A DNA stretch of 64,000 nucleotides, from contig CM037841.1 of NCBI GenBank assembly GCA_021234535.1, positions 16,264,825-16,328,824 of the forward strand. Direction: 5' to 3'. A program made the translations under genes and the position numbers. Source of the DNA: Stichopus chloronotus (taxonomy: Eukaryota > Echinodermata > Holothuroidea > Aspidochirotida > Stichopodidae). Positions 24,153 to 35,700 of the stretch are shown one piece after another. The notes beneath the pieces were generated by a model that was not told the origin of the DNA, did not search any database, and saw only the letters and a list, made by a program, of their open reading frames with translations. How positions within the stretch are numbered: the first letter of the stretch is position 1; the number at the start of each line of letters is the position of its first letter.

Positions 24153-24456
24153 TCTATCATTGTTAAGCCATTTAGTTTCATCAATAGACATCTACCAAAG
24201 TTTCAACTTCTCAAAACATTATGCATATGATGAGTAATGGAAGATGCATCATTTGAATTTTGAAAAGTTTGGGTGAACAAATTACTGTTGAATAACAAAT
24301 AACTGAATTTCTACCTGTGAGGAGCTTATTTCTTGAAAAGATGGCTACTGTCCTTCCTTATTTTGAATAGTCTATCATTCTAGGTCCACAACCATTGGTT
24401 TAAAAAATATGGATGTTTTCTTTAAAACAAAAGCCCTATTTCCCTTTAACCCAAAG
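24153..24456. repeat. 304-bp dispersed repeat, copy 1
   Basis: Aligns end to end with 57352-57656 at high identity by eye, from ATCATTGTTAA to TATTTCCCTTTAA. In the other location it interrupts a Ty3/gypsy element, so it is mobile or was copied by a mobile source. No open frame or clear terminal inverted repeat; TTAA lies near both ends. In this copy the right edge is followed by an A run. Confidence 0.75.
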
Positions 24457-27130
24457 CAAAAAAAAAAAAAAAATTCTCATCTCCGAATGCATGGTTTTTT
24501 CCTCCCCCACGGATTTTTTTTTTACTATCAAAAGTACGATTTTTAATCGAAAATGTCATGTCAAGACCATGAAAACCATCTCTCCAGGTCTTTAGCGATA
24601 TCTTTACAATATACCACTCATTGATATACAGTGGTGAAGCATGTAAAAAAAGAAGTGATGTGCTGAGAACGGGCCCTATGGGTTCCTGCGTTTAAAAACA
24701 AAAAGGCCTGTACCCCCAATTTTTTTGAAAAGTGTGGATGAGAAGAATTTTCTTTACTTGGCCTCATAGGCTGTATTCAATCATTCCTTGTTATTTCAAA
24801 ACGTTGTAACGTGAGTGGGATCATGCAGTAGCAATGAGAGACGGTTGTTGGAGTATCTTGCGACATGCTACTACAAAACAACAGATTGACGTCATGTGAC
24901 ATAAAAGATGTAAAAAAGGCAGATCGAGAAGGAAGCAGATGCACGTAGAAAACTGTACTTCAAGACCAGAAAAGTGGCAATTTCAGAAGGGCGGTGACCA
25001 GATACACACACACACACACACACACAATTGCCATATGCTAGAGCATGGTCCATACAGTAATGAGTAGGTTAAAATGAGGTGAAGGAGTATGCATGGTAAA
25101 TTCTACAGTTTTCAATCCCAGAAGCTTAAATTTTTGAGATTCAATCTTGCATCTGTAGAAAGAGAACTTTGTTGAGTTGTGAAATACAGTGGCATTACAG
25201 TAGCAAGTATTTTTGTTACCGTACTAACTTACCCTCCTCTTGTTTTCATGGGCTAGACATACCGTAGTCAGTGCTAGCGCTTAGGGGGAATGCTCGGTTG
25301 ATTCAAAAAGGTGTTTTGGCCAGCTGCAGCTGGTCTGCTGGGGTCCACGTGCGTACTACGTATTGTACTGTTATAAGTAACAGGTATACAATGTCTTTGA
25401 TAGTGATTGTAAAGTTTATTCAGGAAACTTAAAACAGCTGTGAACCATGAATTTCATTATTTAACTGTTTTTAAACAAAATATCTTATTTTACAAACTTT
25501 CTCCAAAATTGTTTCTGTGAATTTCCGTAGAAAAGTTCATTGCAGGTTTGTTATCTCCCACTAACCTGAAACTACCCCAAACAAATGAGCAGCCCCTGAT
25601 TCCTGAGTGAGATAAGACTTAACTTGGCAGCGGAGGCCCTTACACTTCAGTCTAAGCAAACCTTAACCACTGTAAATTCGGGACATTATTGAGCTCACTG
25701 TTTGTCTCTCCTGTCGGTATTCAACAGCAAGCTTTAGCCTGCCCCAAACAAATCCCTACATACCGATGGGTATTTGATCGATATGAACAAGTTCTCCATG
25801 CTGTAGCTAGAAGGAGAAAATCTTCAACGAAAAATGAAAACCTGTTTGCAAAATGCAGTGATCCAGTTTTTTGACTTTGGTGACATCTTTTCTATAGGGT
25901 GACATAATTGTTAAAGAAACTGAAACTTTCCATAGAGATGACAAATTGTGATCGTTGTCGTGCACAAATGGCCACGTGACAACCTGTGTTGCTAGCATTT
26001 GTACTCTGTGCTGTCTGTACATGCTGCTTCGAACCCTGTTCACTGTGTGTGTACTTTACACTGTAACCCCTGCTGTGACTATCGTCACCAACGGTTTCTG
26101 CACATTCATGGTGGATGTATACATAGCTGTAGCGACTGCCATTACTGCTATTTGTTATGAGGTCAGAGACACGAGGTGAACGTAAGTTTCCTTGCGACAT
26201 GAGAGGGAGGGTTATCGATCTGTGTCATTTAGTCACTACTTTGTCACTAATACTATCAATATTTACAGTTGACTTGGTATGCTACTATGTAGTATACTAT
26301 TGGTACACATACTTACACATATATACCGCACACTGTGCATTCTAATACCATAGCTCAACAAAGTTTCAGAGAATAATTGCTAAAGCTATTTATGTGAATA
26401 TACAATCTACAATTGACAGTCACAAAATACATTGATGGTTGTCTGTCAATATACTGTATGCACATCATATATTGCAATAGCAATATAAAGACCTTTTAGA
26501 AGGGAAGTGACCTCATATATACTCGATTTATCAGTTCAAACCAGGAACTATAACATGTATGCAAACTGCATAGCAGGCTGCTGTCATATACATATATGTA
26601 CTGTATAGTGCTGTAGACCTCACAACTAAAGCACTGTAATTTGCTTTCTTCTTTAGAAAATGTGTTTACAAACCAAAAGCAGACAGCAAGGACTGAACAA
26701 TGCAAGTTAACTTCAGTAAAGGAAATCTCCACTGTCCCTTCTGATGTCTCTTAAAAAGATGAAAACACTTTTGTATTCAAGTTATTGTTCTTATTTTCAA
26801 GAAGTATATATCTCAAAATTTAGAAAAGTGTATTATTTTTGTAAATATATTCCAAATACAAGCCTAGTGCTAGAAATCAATTGGTTGTGACATAGTGCAG
26901 ACAAATCAGGCTTGAATTTTGCTGTTGATTTTTACTTTACAGTACTGTTCTTATCTCTTGTTTGGGGGTGCCACAGACAGGCATAAACCTACTTTTCGAA
27001 GCATTGTTCTGAGTGAGATGATTATTTAATGATTAAGTTGACTTAAATGATGTTGCTCCATAACTGACTGATATTGAACTGGAACTGGTAGATCGTAAAG
27101 TATTAGCAGTAATTAAACTTTTTATCTCAA
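24457..27130. other. No gene recognised; CA microsatellite
   Basis: An (AC)n run occupies 25003-25026. Short ORFs at 25689-26345 show no motif. I see no supported exon, RNA gene or complete element. Confidence 0.45.
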
Positions 27131-27403
27131 TTACAGCTCTGCTGGTTTCACACATGAAAAGTATTGGAAGGGAAGGGCCCTTTTGACTGCTTCAAGCTCC
27201 AAGACGTTTATGTGGAGCCCGGCTTTCTCTGTTGACCAAACTCCCGACAGGCTGACGATTTTGCAAAAATCCAGCCCCCCATCCAGAGAGCGAGACGTCA
27301 GTGGTGACGCACAAGGGGGTGCAGTGAACCCGAAAAGAACATCCTGGAGGAAGTTGTGGTCCTGAGTCCACCAGACAAGGTGAGGGCGGATGGCTGGCGA
27401 CAA
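27131..27403 (-). pseudogene. DIRS RNase H fragment
   Basis: The 90-codon frame contains SGVWSTEKAGLHINVLELEA followed by VKRALPFQYF. The ELEAV stretch with LHINVLE before it is the RNase H segment that follows RT in DIRS pol, where E is one of the acidic catalytic residues. It is preceded by TSRSLDGG-type linker sequence in which the first catalytic Asp region is degraded. It lies directly downstream of the RT but in another frame. Confidence 0.7.
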
Positions 27404-27542
27404 GGGAACAGGGACCTGGAGGTCCCTGGACTGCTCACCAGTGTGTCAGCAGATGGAATTGCAGAGGTCTCATGCACAGGCGGCACAGGGGCACTATGTC
27501 TTCTAGGCTGGCCAGTAGACCGAGGACTCGGTCTGAGGGGCT

Positions 27543-28338
27543 CTAAGGGCCCCCCATCACCTTTGATTGCACTAACTTGATAGAGGTGATCCGCTCCTTG
27601 GTGGGGAACAATCTCCATGCCTCCAAGTCCAAAAGAGCCCCCGGATAGGCCAGGGTCTGGGTAGGCGTGGGATGTGACTTCTTTGGGTTGATCACCCAAC
27701 CATTGTTGCAGAAGGATGACTGTCGCCTCAACGTTGGTCTTTGCTCGACTTTGACGAGCCAGCTGTCTAAGTATGAGAAGAGCAGTACGCCGTGACATCT
27801 TAATTCCACGACGACTGCCCCTGCGACCCATGTGAAGATCCGCAGGGAAATGGGGAGTCCAAAGGGAGAGCCATAAACTTGAACCCCTCCCCTTGGTACT
27901 CGAAGGCCAGAAACCGTTGGGACGGTGAGGCGATTGGAATGTGAAGGTACGCATCCTTCTCAGGTCCAGAGATGCCACTCACATCCCCCTATTTAGTGTG
28001 GGGATGATGAACGACAGAGTTTCCATCCAGAATCTCCAAGATCTGACATAGGCGGTGATCAGGGGCTTGAGGTTGAGGATGGGTCTCCAGGTGCCGTTCT
28101 TTTTTGGGGGCCATGAAAAACGACGGACGGCAGAGAGGTTCATCCTCTTCCGTTGCTCTGACATCGGCCTCCTTTTTGAGGAGGCCACGTAACTCCTCCT
28201 CCAAAATTTCTTGAGGGAGAAGGTTTTAGGGAGTGGGTGTTGCCCGCCCGCCCCTGAAGGGAGGTGGGGCGGACTTAACTCTGTGTGGTAGCCAGAGGTT
28301 GACACCCCTAACACCCACTTGTCTTGGCAGAACGACAC
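27543..28338 (-). pseudogene. DIRS reverse transcriptase, frameshifted
   Basis: Three overlapping frames carry RT blocks in the proper order. The first has PKKNGTWRPILNLKPL (28338-27979). The second has DAYLHIPIASPSQRFLAFEY with the block A aspartate, then FMALPLDSPFP (27982-27800). The third has the block C region as SYLDSWLV (27809-27543), where the usual YLDD is changed to YLDS, followed by INPKKSHPTPTQ and a LEAWRLFPTKERI tail. RT would copy the element RNA. The changed second aspartate and at least two frameshifts show that it is inactive. Confidence 0.8.
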
Positions 28339-28339
28339 T

Positions 28340-29700
28340 CAGGCATCGGTTAACTTCCTCAACTTCTCCCTCCCCCCTTGCCAGAAGGGCAGTAGGGTGG
28401 GCAACCCTCGGGCTGCGGAGGGAACTGCGCAAGGGTCTGTTGACCGTACTTTGGACAATCAGTTGGCCCCGCTGTTCCTCTCAGCGTCCCCCAGCAGGCT
28501 GGGAGTCACCACCACGCTCCCCGCTGCCCCTACCGACAACCCGTCAGCTTCCGGAAGCGCCGCCATGATCCACCTCCTGGAAAGGTCAAGCCTGCCACCG
28601 GCTCCTAGCCTCTGTGGATGGCCAAGCAAATGCGTCTAGGATGTTTCCGCGGCATACTTGGATGGACTTGAGGGCAACCTGCGCAAAATGATGGCAGATC
28701 AACCGCAAAGCGGGCCCAACAGGTATACCAGCCTACCGATGTCAACACTAGAATACTGAACAGGGTCTTCCGAGACCCAAAGGTGTGCCCTCCTCAGGGA
28801 CTCCGCCACCATATGGAACACGGAGGAGACCTTGAGCCCGACCCTGGGGCAAGATCCATCTGGTACCAGTCCCCCTTCTGCTTCTTACGCTGGGGGTCCC
28901 TGAACATCCCCGAGGTGAGGCCTTGTTCAGCGCACACCTTGTTTTGGGTCTCGTCCGCAACAGAGGGCAGCTTGAACAAGGCCTCCCAGTCGCCTTCCGC
29001 TACCAGCATTGTCCTTTCCTGCATTGCGGGAAAAGCTGGCCATGATGGCTTGTCCGCCAGGGATTTCAGTCACTTGAGGCAATGCTCATCAACATGGAAT
29101 TCTGGCAGACCCAAGACTACCGGCTTGTTCATAGCCAAGAGTCGGGACCCCAAGGGTCCCCCCTTTGGTACCAACCAGGGCCTCAAAGTCCAGTTTGAAA
29201 ATTAGAACTTCTACAACTGAGGCAAGAAGCCCAGGAGGGATATCAGTCCCATATGGAGACTCCTCCTCTGTGTCTCGGTAGGTACGGTCTCCACTACTGG
29301 GTCCTCCTCCCTGAACTCATCCGCAGGCAAGAGTTCAAGAGAGTCTGGGGGAGGGGGCCCAGCAGCCATGCCTGAGGCCACTGGCTCCGCTTCTAGGGCA
29401 GGTGGTGGTTGGGGAACCCTATCGCTGGGCTTGAGGTGGGCCGTCTGCTTGGCCACCTCCCCCACAATCAGGGGACTCAAAGTGATGCCAACAGGTCATC
29501 CATCCTGGATCAGAAGGATCCAGGAGGCACCCAGGACTGTGAGATGGGCCCGACCAGATCCCTGCTGTCCGACTCAGAATCTTCTGAGGACAGACTTCAA
29601 GATCAAGAGTGAGTGAGGTGCTGCCTCCGCTTGCGTCGGCGGCTCTCATACACTTGTTCGTGACTCGGGAAAAATCCTCAGCCACTGGGGGCCAATGGAA
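28340..29700 (-). pseudogene. DIRS gag-like region
   Basis: Upstream of RT, minus-strand frames carry Pro/Ser/Gly-rich and charged sequence with ADETQNKVCAEQGL and MFRDP. This is a block also present in the relic at 6854-7110, so it is a repeated element protein and not host coding sequence. The frame 29211-29480 has a Pro-rich, acidic stretch with LLPADEFREEDPVVE. Multiple stops break the frame. I assign it as gag-like from position and repetition; the domain itself is not diagnostic. Confidence 0.55.
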
Positions 29701-29720
29701 CCCTGAGTCCCACTCAAAAT

Positions 29721-30229
29721 TTCTAAATATATCTGTATTTGTAAATGTATTTGAATTTCTTTATATTTACATCTGTAAATGTATTTGAATTTCTCATATT
29801 TCAGTATAGGAGCACCGAAAGTGGGAAAATTGAAAAAAAGTGTTGGAATTTTTCATATCTCAGTCTAGCTCATTTTATGACCTTCAATATGCCTACTGTT
29901 GCACCAGATTGTGTCCAGTCCTGCCGTTACTCATCAGGCTCCTCCCCCTAACTTTCCTCTCATTTTTGTCTGTAATTTCTTTGTTTCACCTGATAATGCC
30001 GTTTTAGTGAAAACTGCACCCCTTTAATCTCTCAACTGGTCCTGAGAAGAAATTTCTAGCATCTGAAACTATTGGATGGGGAGGGCAGGAGGTTGCCACA
30101 TAGTTGGAAAGAACACCCAGCCAGTCAAAAATTACCTTCACACTCCCCTAAATACGTGACACCCCCCAAACATGGGACTGTAGCTACATCCCTGTATGTG
30201 TGTGTAGGCCTTTGTATGTGTGTGCATAC
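29721..30229. other. No gene recognised
   Basis: A T2-like right-end sequence CACCCCTTTAA lies near 30018-30028 with no partner in view. A direct repeat of ATCTGTAAATGTATTTGAATTTCT occurs near 29735-29795. Confidence 0.45.
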
Positions 30230-30600
30230 ATGTTTGTGATGCATAGCTTGTAAGCACCATATTTCAAGAATCGAAAATGGACCAATCTCATGTATGATAT
30301 GTAGGTGTACCACATTCAGTATACAAGAAAAGAGAAGCATGGACAAACTGTCATATTTGGTATGTAGATGAACCGCATGACTACAAGAATCCTATTGATT
30401 TTGTTGGAGGCCAAAGGTCATTTGGGGTCCACAGGGGTCAAATTGTGAAAACCTTGTAAACATTTGACCTCAAGAAGGCAAGCTTGGACAATTATCATAT
30501 TTAGCATGTAGATGTACCGCATTATGCACATGAATCCTACAGGTTTTGGTGGAGATCAAAGGTCATTTGGGACCAACAGAGGTCGTACAACAAAATATGT
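30230..30600. repeat. Decayed half-site tandem repeat, two to three units
   Basis: GGAGGCCAAAGGTCATTTGGGGTCC at about 30405 and GGAGATCAAAGGTCATTTGGGACC at about 30547 mark units about 145 bp apart, in the same orientation as the 10.6 kb array. A weaker third unit precedes them. No perfect DR1 remains here. Confidence 0.7.
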
Positions 30601-30751
30601 CAGGTTCAGAAAATAATTCTCATAATGAAATCATCGAAACAAATCTGACATGTGTTGAGCGTTTGCCTCTGAGTAGGATTGCACAAATCATCTGCTAAGT
30701 AGGTTTATAATTTGGTCTTTTGCCTGACTGCATTGTCCATATTTTCTTTAG

Positions 30752-30909
30752 ACTACTGTAGGCCTACAGTATAAGACATCTGCTCACAACTTGGTTCTGG
30801 GAGACTCCATTGTCACAAGCAAACTTCAGTACATAAAACATACAGTACAGAGCGCTTTGCAACTGCTGCACCATTGTGTAATACAAAGTGCAAACCTTAC
30901 AGCTTCATG
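30752..30909 (+). CDS. Candidate internal exon, unknown product
   Basis: A good pyrimidine tract and acceptor (ATTTTCTTTAG ending 30751) leads into 52 codons open in frame 0, followed by a GTAAAA donor-like site at 30910. The peptide contains AHNLVLGDSIVTSK and HTVQSALQLLHHC and has a plausible protein composition. The first codons derive from a common genomic word (CTGTAGGCCTACAGTA), which lowers the call. The exit phase is 2, and the exon at 32972 is only compatible if another exon lies between. Confidence 0.22.
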
Positions 30910-31059
30910 GTAAAATGTATGCTGTAGTCTGACTGATATTTGAAACAAACCACGCATGTGCAGTAAAGACCAACATGTTCACGACAAACATGAAGTTTCA
31001 CATTTCCATGTGTGGTCACCATTGTTTGGCATGCTGTTATGCAAACGTAAACTGTTGTT

Positions 31060-31410
31060 TTCTCTGGTATATATTGATATTTAACTGTAAAATGTTGATA
31101 TTTTTCTCTGGCAAATTGATATTGAATGGTAACATCTTAATATTATTATGAAACAAATGGCACACTCTCAGTCAATGCCGATATGTTCACACAACAAAAT
31201 TTTACAGCTTTTCTCTACATACAGTATGAGACATAGAAACAGTTTTTCGTGACATGCCAATATTTCAATGTAACATGTTGATATTCTTCTCTGACGTACA
31301 GTATCGATATATAGTTATAACACATTGATTTTTATGCTGGCATAGTGATGTTAAGCTGTAACATGTTGATATTTATTCTGACACATTGAAATTTTTTCTA
31401 ACATTTTGAA
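31060..31410. repeat. Degenerate short-period repeat built on TGTTGATATT
   Basis: Words such as GTAA(A/C)ATGTTGATATTTTTCTCTGG recur irregularly (31088, 31268 and 31355), alternating with TATTGATATT and CACATTGA phrases. It looks like a decayed minisatellite of about 30 bp period. No coding. Confidence 0.5.
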
Positions 31411-32971
31411 ACACATGGCGCTCCATAGTTTCTAGACCTCTTAAACTGATTTACTGTATTCGTCTGAACCAATGAACAACAACATGGCAACTTTTGTCAC
31501 TTAGAATCGCAAGTTTACATTATAAATGTATGTAAACATGCAGGTCAAAGTCAAAAAAGTGTGGTATAATATACAAAACAACAATAATTTGAGCACATAC
31601 ACATTTAAACCTAAATAGTACAGTACTGTATAAGGTGTATGAACTTGTGTACCTAGGCCTAGTACAAAACAAATAGAATGAATGAATATGAATCAACAAC
31701 TATGAGAAGAAAGAGCCTTTAAAAACATCACTATATTCAAGCAATTTCATTGAAGTGAACATTGATGGGTGCAATAAATGTGCAACCCTGAAAAACTGAG
31801 GATAAAGCGATAAATGACGCGGAGGGCGACAGGTTAGTTTCGCTAATTATGCCTGGCACTGACATCCCTACAACAAAATGCTGTGCCTTGTGCGGCTGCA
31901 AGTGCTGCTAGCAGTAACACTAACAGGAGATGTAGGCCTACCAAAGAAACAGGTAAAGTGAGACCTACTTTAAACGACAGTAACCTTAGTATCACTTGGC
32001 GATGCAGTGCACTTTTCAGAACTGCTTGGTTTGGATAGTTAGGCCTTTTTTGAACATTATCATTTTCTTGATCCTTGATGGTTGTACAGCTTACAGTAGG
32101 GTGTCTGAACATTAAACATCTATTCTATGTCACTGTGTTACACTCTTGACCTTGAAAATCGTGTCGATAGGCAAATTTCTCTACCCTCTCATTTGTACTG
32201 GCTATTATATGTACAGTATATTGTCATGATGTTCTTTTATCTGATTCCCAGTGCTGATGCGATTTCTGATTGACTAGGTCAAGGATTGGTGTCACCTACC
32301 TGTAGAAACCAGCCAGTCTGAAATCAGTGTGTTGCAAAAGGTTTTGCATACTAATGAGGTGTGTTGCTGGTGGTTTTGCATACTAATGAGTTATACTGCC
32401 TCTTATTGAAATATAACAGACAGTCACATGATACTATAATAACCAATCACACGGCTGGAATGTAAATAACGGATTGGTAATTGTTGTGGAACATATATGT
32501 GTCAACAAAATTCAATGTGAAACGTAGTGGTTTCTGATTGAACAGGTAGCCCTAAAGTATGCCAATCACCAAACTTTCCTTTGGAAAAAAGTAGAAAAAG
32601 GCAAAACTAGAGATTTTAGTACTTTTCCTTCCAAGGGGTGACTACTAACTAGCTGAAAAAAAAGGGAATTACATTGCTTCATATCCTTTGTCTGGTTTCA
32701 TGGTTCTTCACAGCTGACATCTTTCTAGTCTGGCAATAAACAATTACAATACACTGCCAAGGGCAGTCACTTCAGTAACGTACACGTACACCATTGAACA
32801 GTTTGAGCGGTCTCAACAAGTTTGTTTGTATGGAAAACAAATACAGGAATGCAGGAAGTGTGAAGTCACATGATAAGCATATAGAGGGAAATTTCCCCTC
32901 AACCACAAAATAAAGGTTAATTTGTTGTTAACTGAGTTCTGTGACTATATTTTCAATGTCTTCATTTTCAG
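31411..32971. other. No gene recognised; 32-bp tandem duplication
   Basis: A 32-bp unit beginning GTGTGTTGC and ending TTTTGCATACTAATGAG occurs twice at 32327-32390. A minus ORF at 31843-32112 contains a hydrophobic run LLLVLLLAALAAAQG but has no other support. Confidence 0.5.
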
Positions 32972-33108
32972 AAGGATTCACAGTTCATGTTATCATTTAT
33001 CCAGAATGAAGCTCAAATGTGTCACAAGGAAATATGTACTACAGCATCACTGATTCTGAATATAGAGCTAGACCGCATTGATAGAGACTTACACATTACA
33101 AATTCAAG
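32972..33108 (+). CDS. Candidate internal exon, unknown product
   Basis: A long pyrimidine-rich tract ending TTCATTTTCAG at 32971 precedes 45 codons open in frame 0, with a CAAG/GTGCAC donor at 33109. The peptide runs KDSQFMLSFIQNEAQMCH through NIELDRIDRDLHITNS and has the alternating hydrophobic and charged pattern of a helical protein. It leaves two bases (AG) that combine with the first base of the exon starting at 33840 to give Arg and keep that exon open. I recognise no family. The donor is off-consensus after the GT. Confidence 0.33.
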
Positions 33109-33839
33109 GTGCACAAGGTTTTAAACTGATTGTAACAGAACCTCACAACCTGATTATAACTGCAACTAACCTGAAGAATAATTTGCTTTTTTGCTATAAC
33201 AAATTATACTGAGGAACCTAGAAGAAACTGATCTATCATTCCAGAAAATCTTTGTGTTGGAAATCATAGTTGCAGTGTAGTTGGTTTGACAATCTACGAT
33301 GCATCACCTAACTGTATAGCAAGACAGCCTAGGAAAAAAAAGCAAAAACAATTTCCCTAAACTTTTGAATAACAAGACCCCTATTGACTCTGTGGTTCAT
33401 TGTGTGGAGATTATTTTAACCGCAGTGTTTTAATCTAAAGCAAAGATAATCCACGGTTTATTACATCCAAAAAAAAGTTTAGACCCGATTATGTCCTTAA
33501 GAATGCCAATCGGCCAAATGTACTACACCACTACTTATTTGAACTAGAATGCAGCATGCAAGGTCCTTAAACTGCTGAAAATACAAGTCTGCATGCTAAA
33601 TATAGCAGAAACAATCTCTGATGTGGTAACGTGTCGGGCGGGGTACCCGGGTTTTCAGGTAACTCGTGTGAACACTACCTGTTATGAAGACACATGCAGA
33701 AAAGGTTGGAGCCGAACAGCATTAGTAGTAAAGTTTCAATTGAGTGAGTCTTGAATTCTCAGTCAATAATGTATGTGTTGTTGTTCCTGTTCCTTACTTA
33801 CATACATTACTTGCGTTACTTCTCTCATTCATTGCAGAG

Positions 33840-33912
33840 ACTAACAGAATGGAATGTGAAAGTACAGAAGCTTGTTTCAGATAGTCTTCTGAATAATGAA
33901 GCTATATTTCAT
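33840..33912 (+). CDS. Candidate internal exon, unknown product
   Basis: After the tract TCTCTCATTCATTGCAG the next AG (33838-33839) gives the phase needed by the preceding candidate exon. The 24 codons read LTEWNVKVQKLVSDSLLNNE then AIFH, and stop exactly at a GTAAGC donor at 33913. Using the first AG instead would make a 25-codon exon in phase 0, so the acceptor choice is uncertain by two bases. The sequence looks helical. A further acceptor with a strong pyrimidine tract occurs at 34164 and could start the next exon. Confidence 0.33.
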
Positions 33913-35700
33913 GTAAGCATGGGATCATACATTATCATGTTCTTCCTATTTCTATCAGTTTTATGAAATCAAAATGTTGTATTTTCAATTAAAAGAATGA
34001 AGAAACTTTTAACCTTTGCAATGTTGAAACAAATTTTAAAATTTGGTAAATTTTGATTGAATTGCTGAAAGAAGCTTTTGATAAAAATTTCTGCTGTTTT
34101 TGTTACTAAACTTGCACATAAAAACATACCATTATTGTGCTACTTCTGTTCTTTTTTTTCTTAGCTAGAGTCATTTTTCATGTTGTTTGTAAAACACAAC
34201 ACCAGAAGTTGCTCCCTTGTTTCCTTTTATGCATGTTTTTACTTTCTTGGAAACTGCACTGGTCTTGTGCTGGACTGATGTACAGTACACTACCTTGGAT
34301 GGTTATTGATTAAAAGGCAAATGTTTGCATTATTTGAGGTTGTAATGGAATGGTAATTTATCTTCCATTATATCATGAAATATGCACATATATGAGTCAT
34401 TAACCATCATTGGATACAAGTACAAGGAAAGGGTTCTTTAAGCTACTTTGTGCTTAAATACTAAAATGAGGAAAATGCACACCGCTTCAATGACTCCATT
34501 ATGCGAAAGTAAATCACTGAGCTGTTGTTACCTACTTATACACAAATGTGTACTGTCATGCTGCAGTAACAATATCAATACCACAGTATGTTTGGGAGTC
34601 ATCAAGGACCAGGCATGTTGATCATTAATGAACACTGGCGAGATTTGCCTTCTCTTTTTGATAAGTGTCCAGATGATGATGAGGCGGGGGTGAACCAAAC
34701 ACTTACCAATGCAAACCCCAAACTACTACAGGGACCACCATTTACAGTAACGTTACCCATCCAATGCACAAGAGTGTATCCTCTAAGTCTTTAGCCACTT
34801 TCTCAAAGGCTAGTCGGGGTACAGAAACTAACCAGCTCAGCTCGGCAGCCCATCAGCTGTACCAACATGAAGTGGACATGACCTAGACAAGACAACAGGA
34901 ACCCAAATAACTCCCTCAGCACCACTGTAAATAGTTAGACTGAATAGGCCAAATTTGAACTCACAGAAATTTTCCAAGTGGCTACATGTAACTCTCTAGT
35001 GATTATCAGCCACAGGCTTGATTACATATTACAGTCTGCAACTGACCACAAAGGCACAGTGTAGGCCTAGTACTATAGGCCTAGGCTGTCAATGGCCCAG
35101 GTTTGATATTCTTCCTGAAAACTGGCTTAGTAAGTACATGAAGTTGACACTCTGATTGACACATGATTTAGCATTATTGCAGTAGAAGTTAGTTATAAGC
35201 TATAGGCTGTGCACCCACCTTGGCCAGACACAGGAATTTAGCAACACAGTACTGTACGTTCCTTGGACCAGGGAGTTGCTTTGATTACCATTGAAGAGTT
35301 CAACTCAGTCCTCAAGGATGTAGGCCTAGGCGTAGTACTGTGTAAAGTCGGTCCCTGTAACTCTCGACTACAGTAACTCTCGATGATGGGATGAGGCAAT
35401 GTAGTATTTCATTTTACTGCACATTGTTAAGTAATCACAGCACATTAGTCTCTGACTCCCCTTGATATTTCAAGTTTCACAAAAAAATGGGAATAATTTC
35501 AAGTATCAACTGATTAATTGTTGGGAAATTAAAGGGAATTTCCAGGGCTACTCCTAACCAGTTGGGAGTAACACCAATTCCCATCGATACAACATTAATA
35601 CCAGATACACGAATGTTTGTTTTGGGTAGATATTGAGCTTGACCATGTTTTATCAGTTTGCTCCAAAACTTACAGTGGGCAGTACGTACGAAGCCGCTTC
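33913..35700. other. No gene recognised
   Basis: A strong acceptor-like tract (CTTTTTTTTCTTAG at 34151-34164) opens a 38-codon frame that I could not close with a good donor. A 68-codon ORF at 34588-34794 contains NEHWRDLPSLFDKCPDDDE but lacks splice or family support. Confidence 0.4.

Larger units (their letters stand above)
27131..29720 (-). mobile_element. DIRS-like retrotransposon, 3'-truncated
   Basis: On the minus strand the order is gag-like region, reverse transcriptase, RNase H, as in DIRS/Ngaro elements. The RT lead-in PKKNGTWRPILNLKPL and the RNase H motif LHINVLELEAV are characteristic of this group. The tyrosine recombinase and methyltransferase that follow in complete elements are not seen between 27131 and lower coordinates, and no split or inverted terminal repeats were found. 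The reading frame is broken several times, so the copy is dead. The region is markedly richer in G and C than its surroundings, which fits an acquired insert. Confidence 0.8.
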
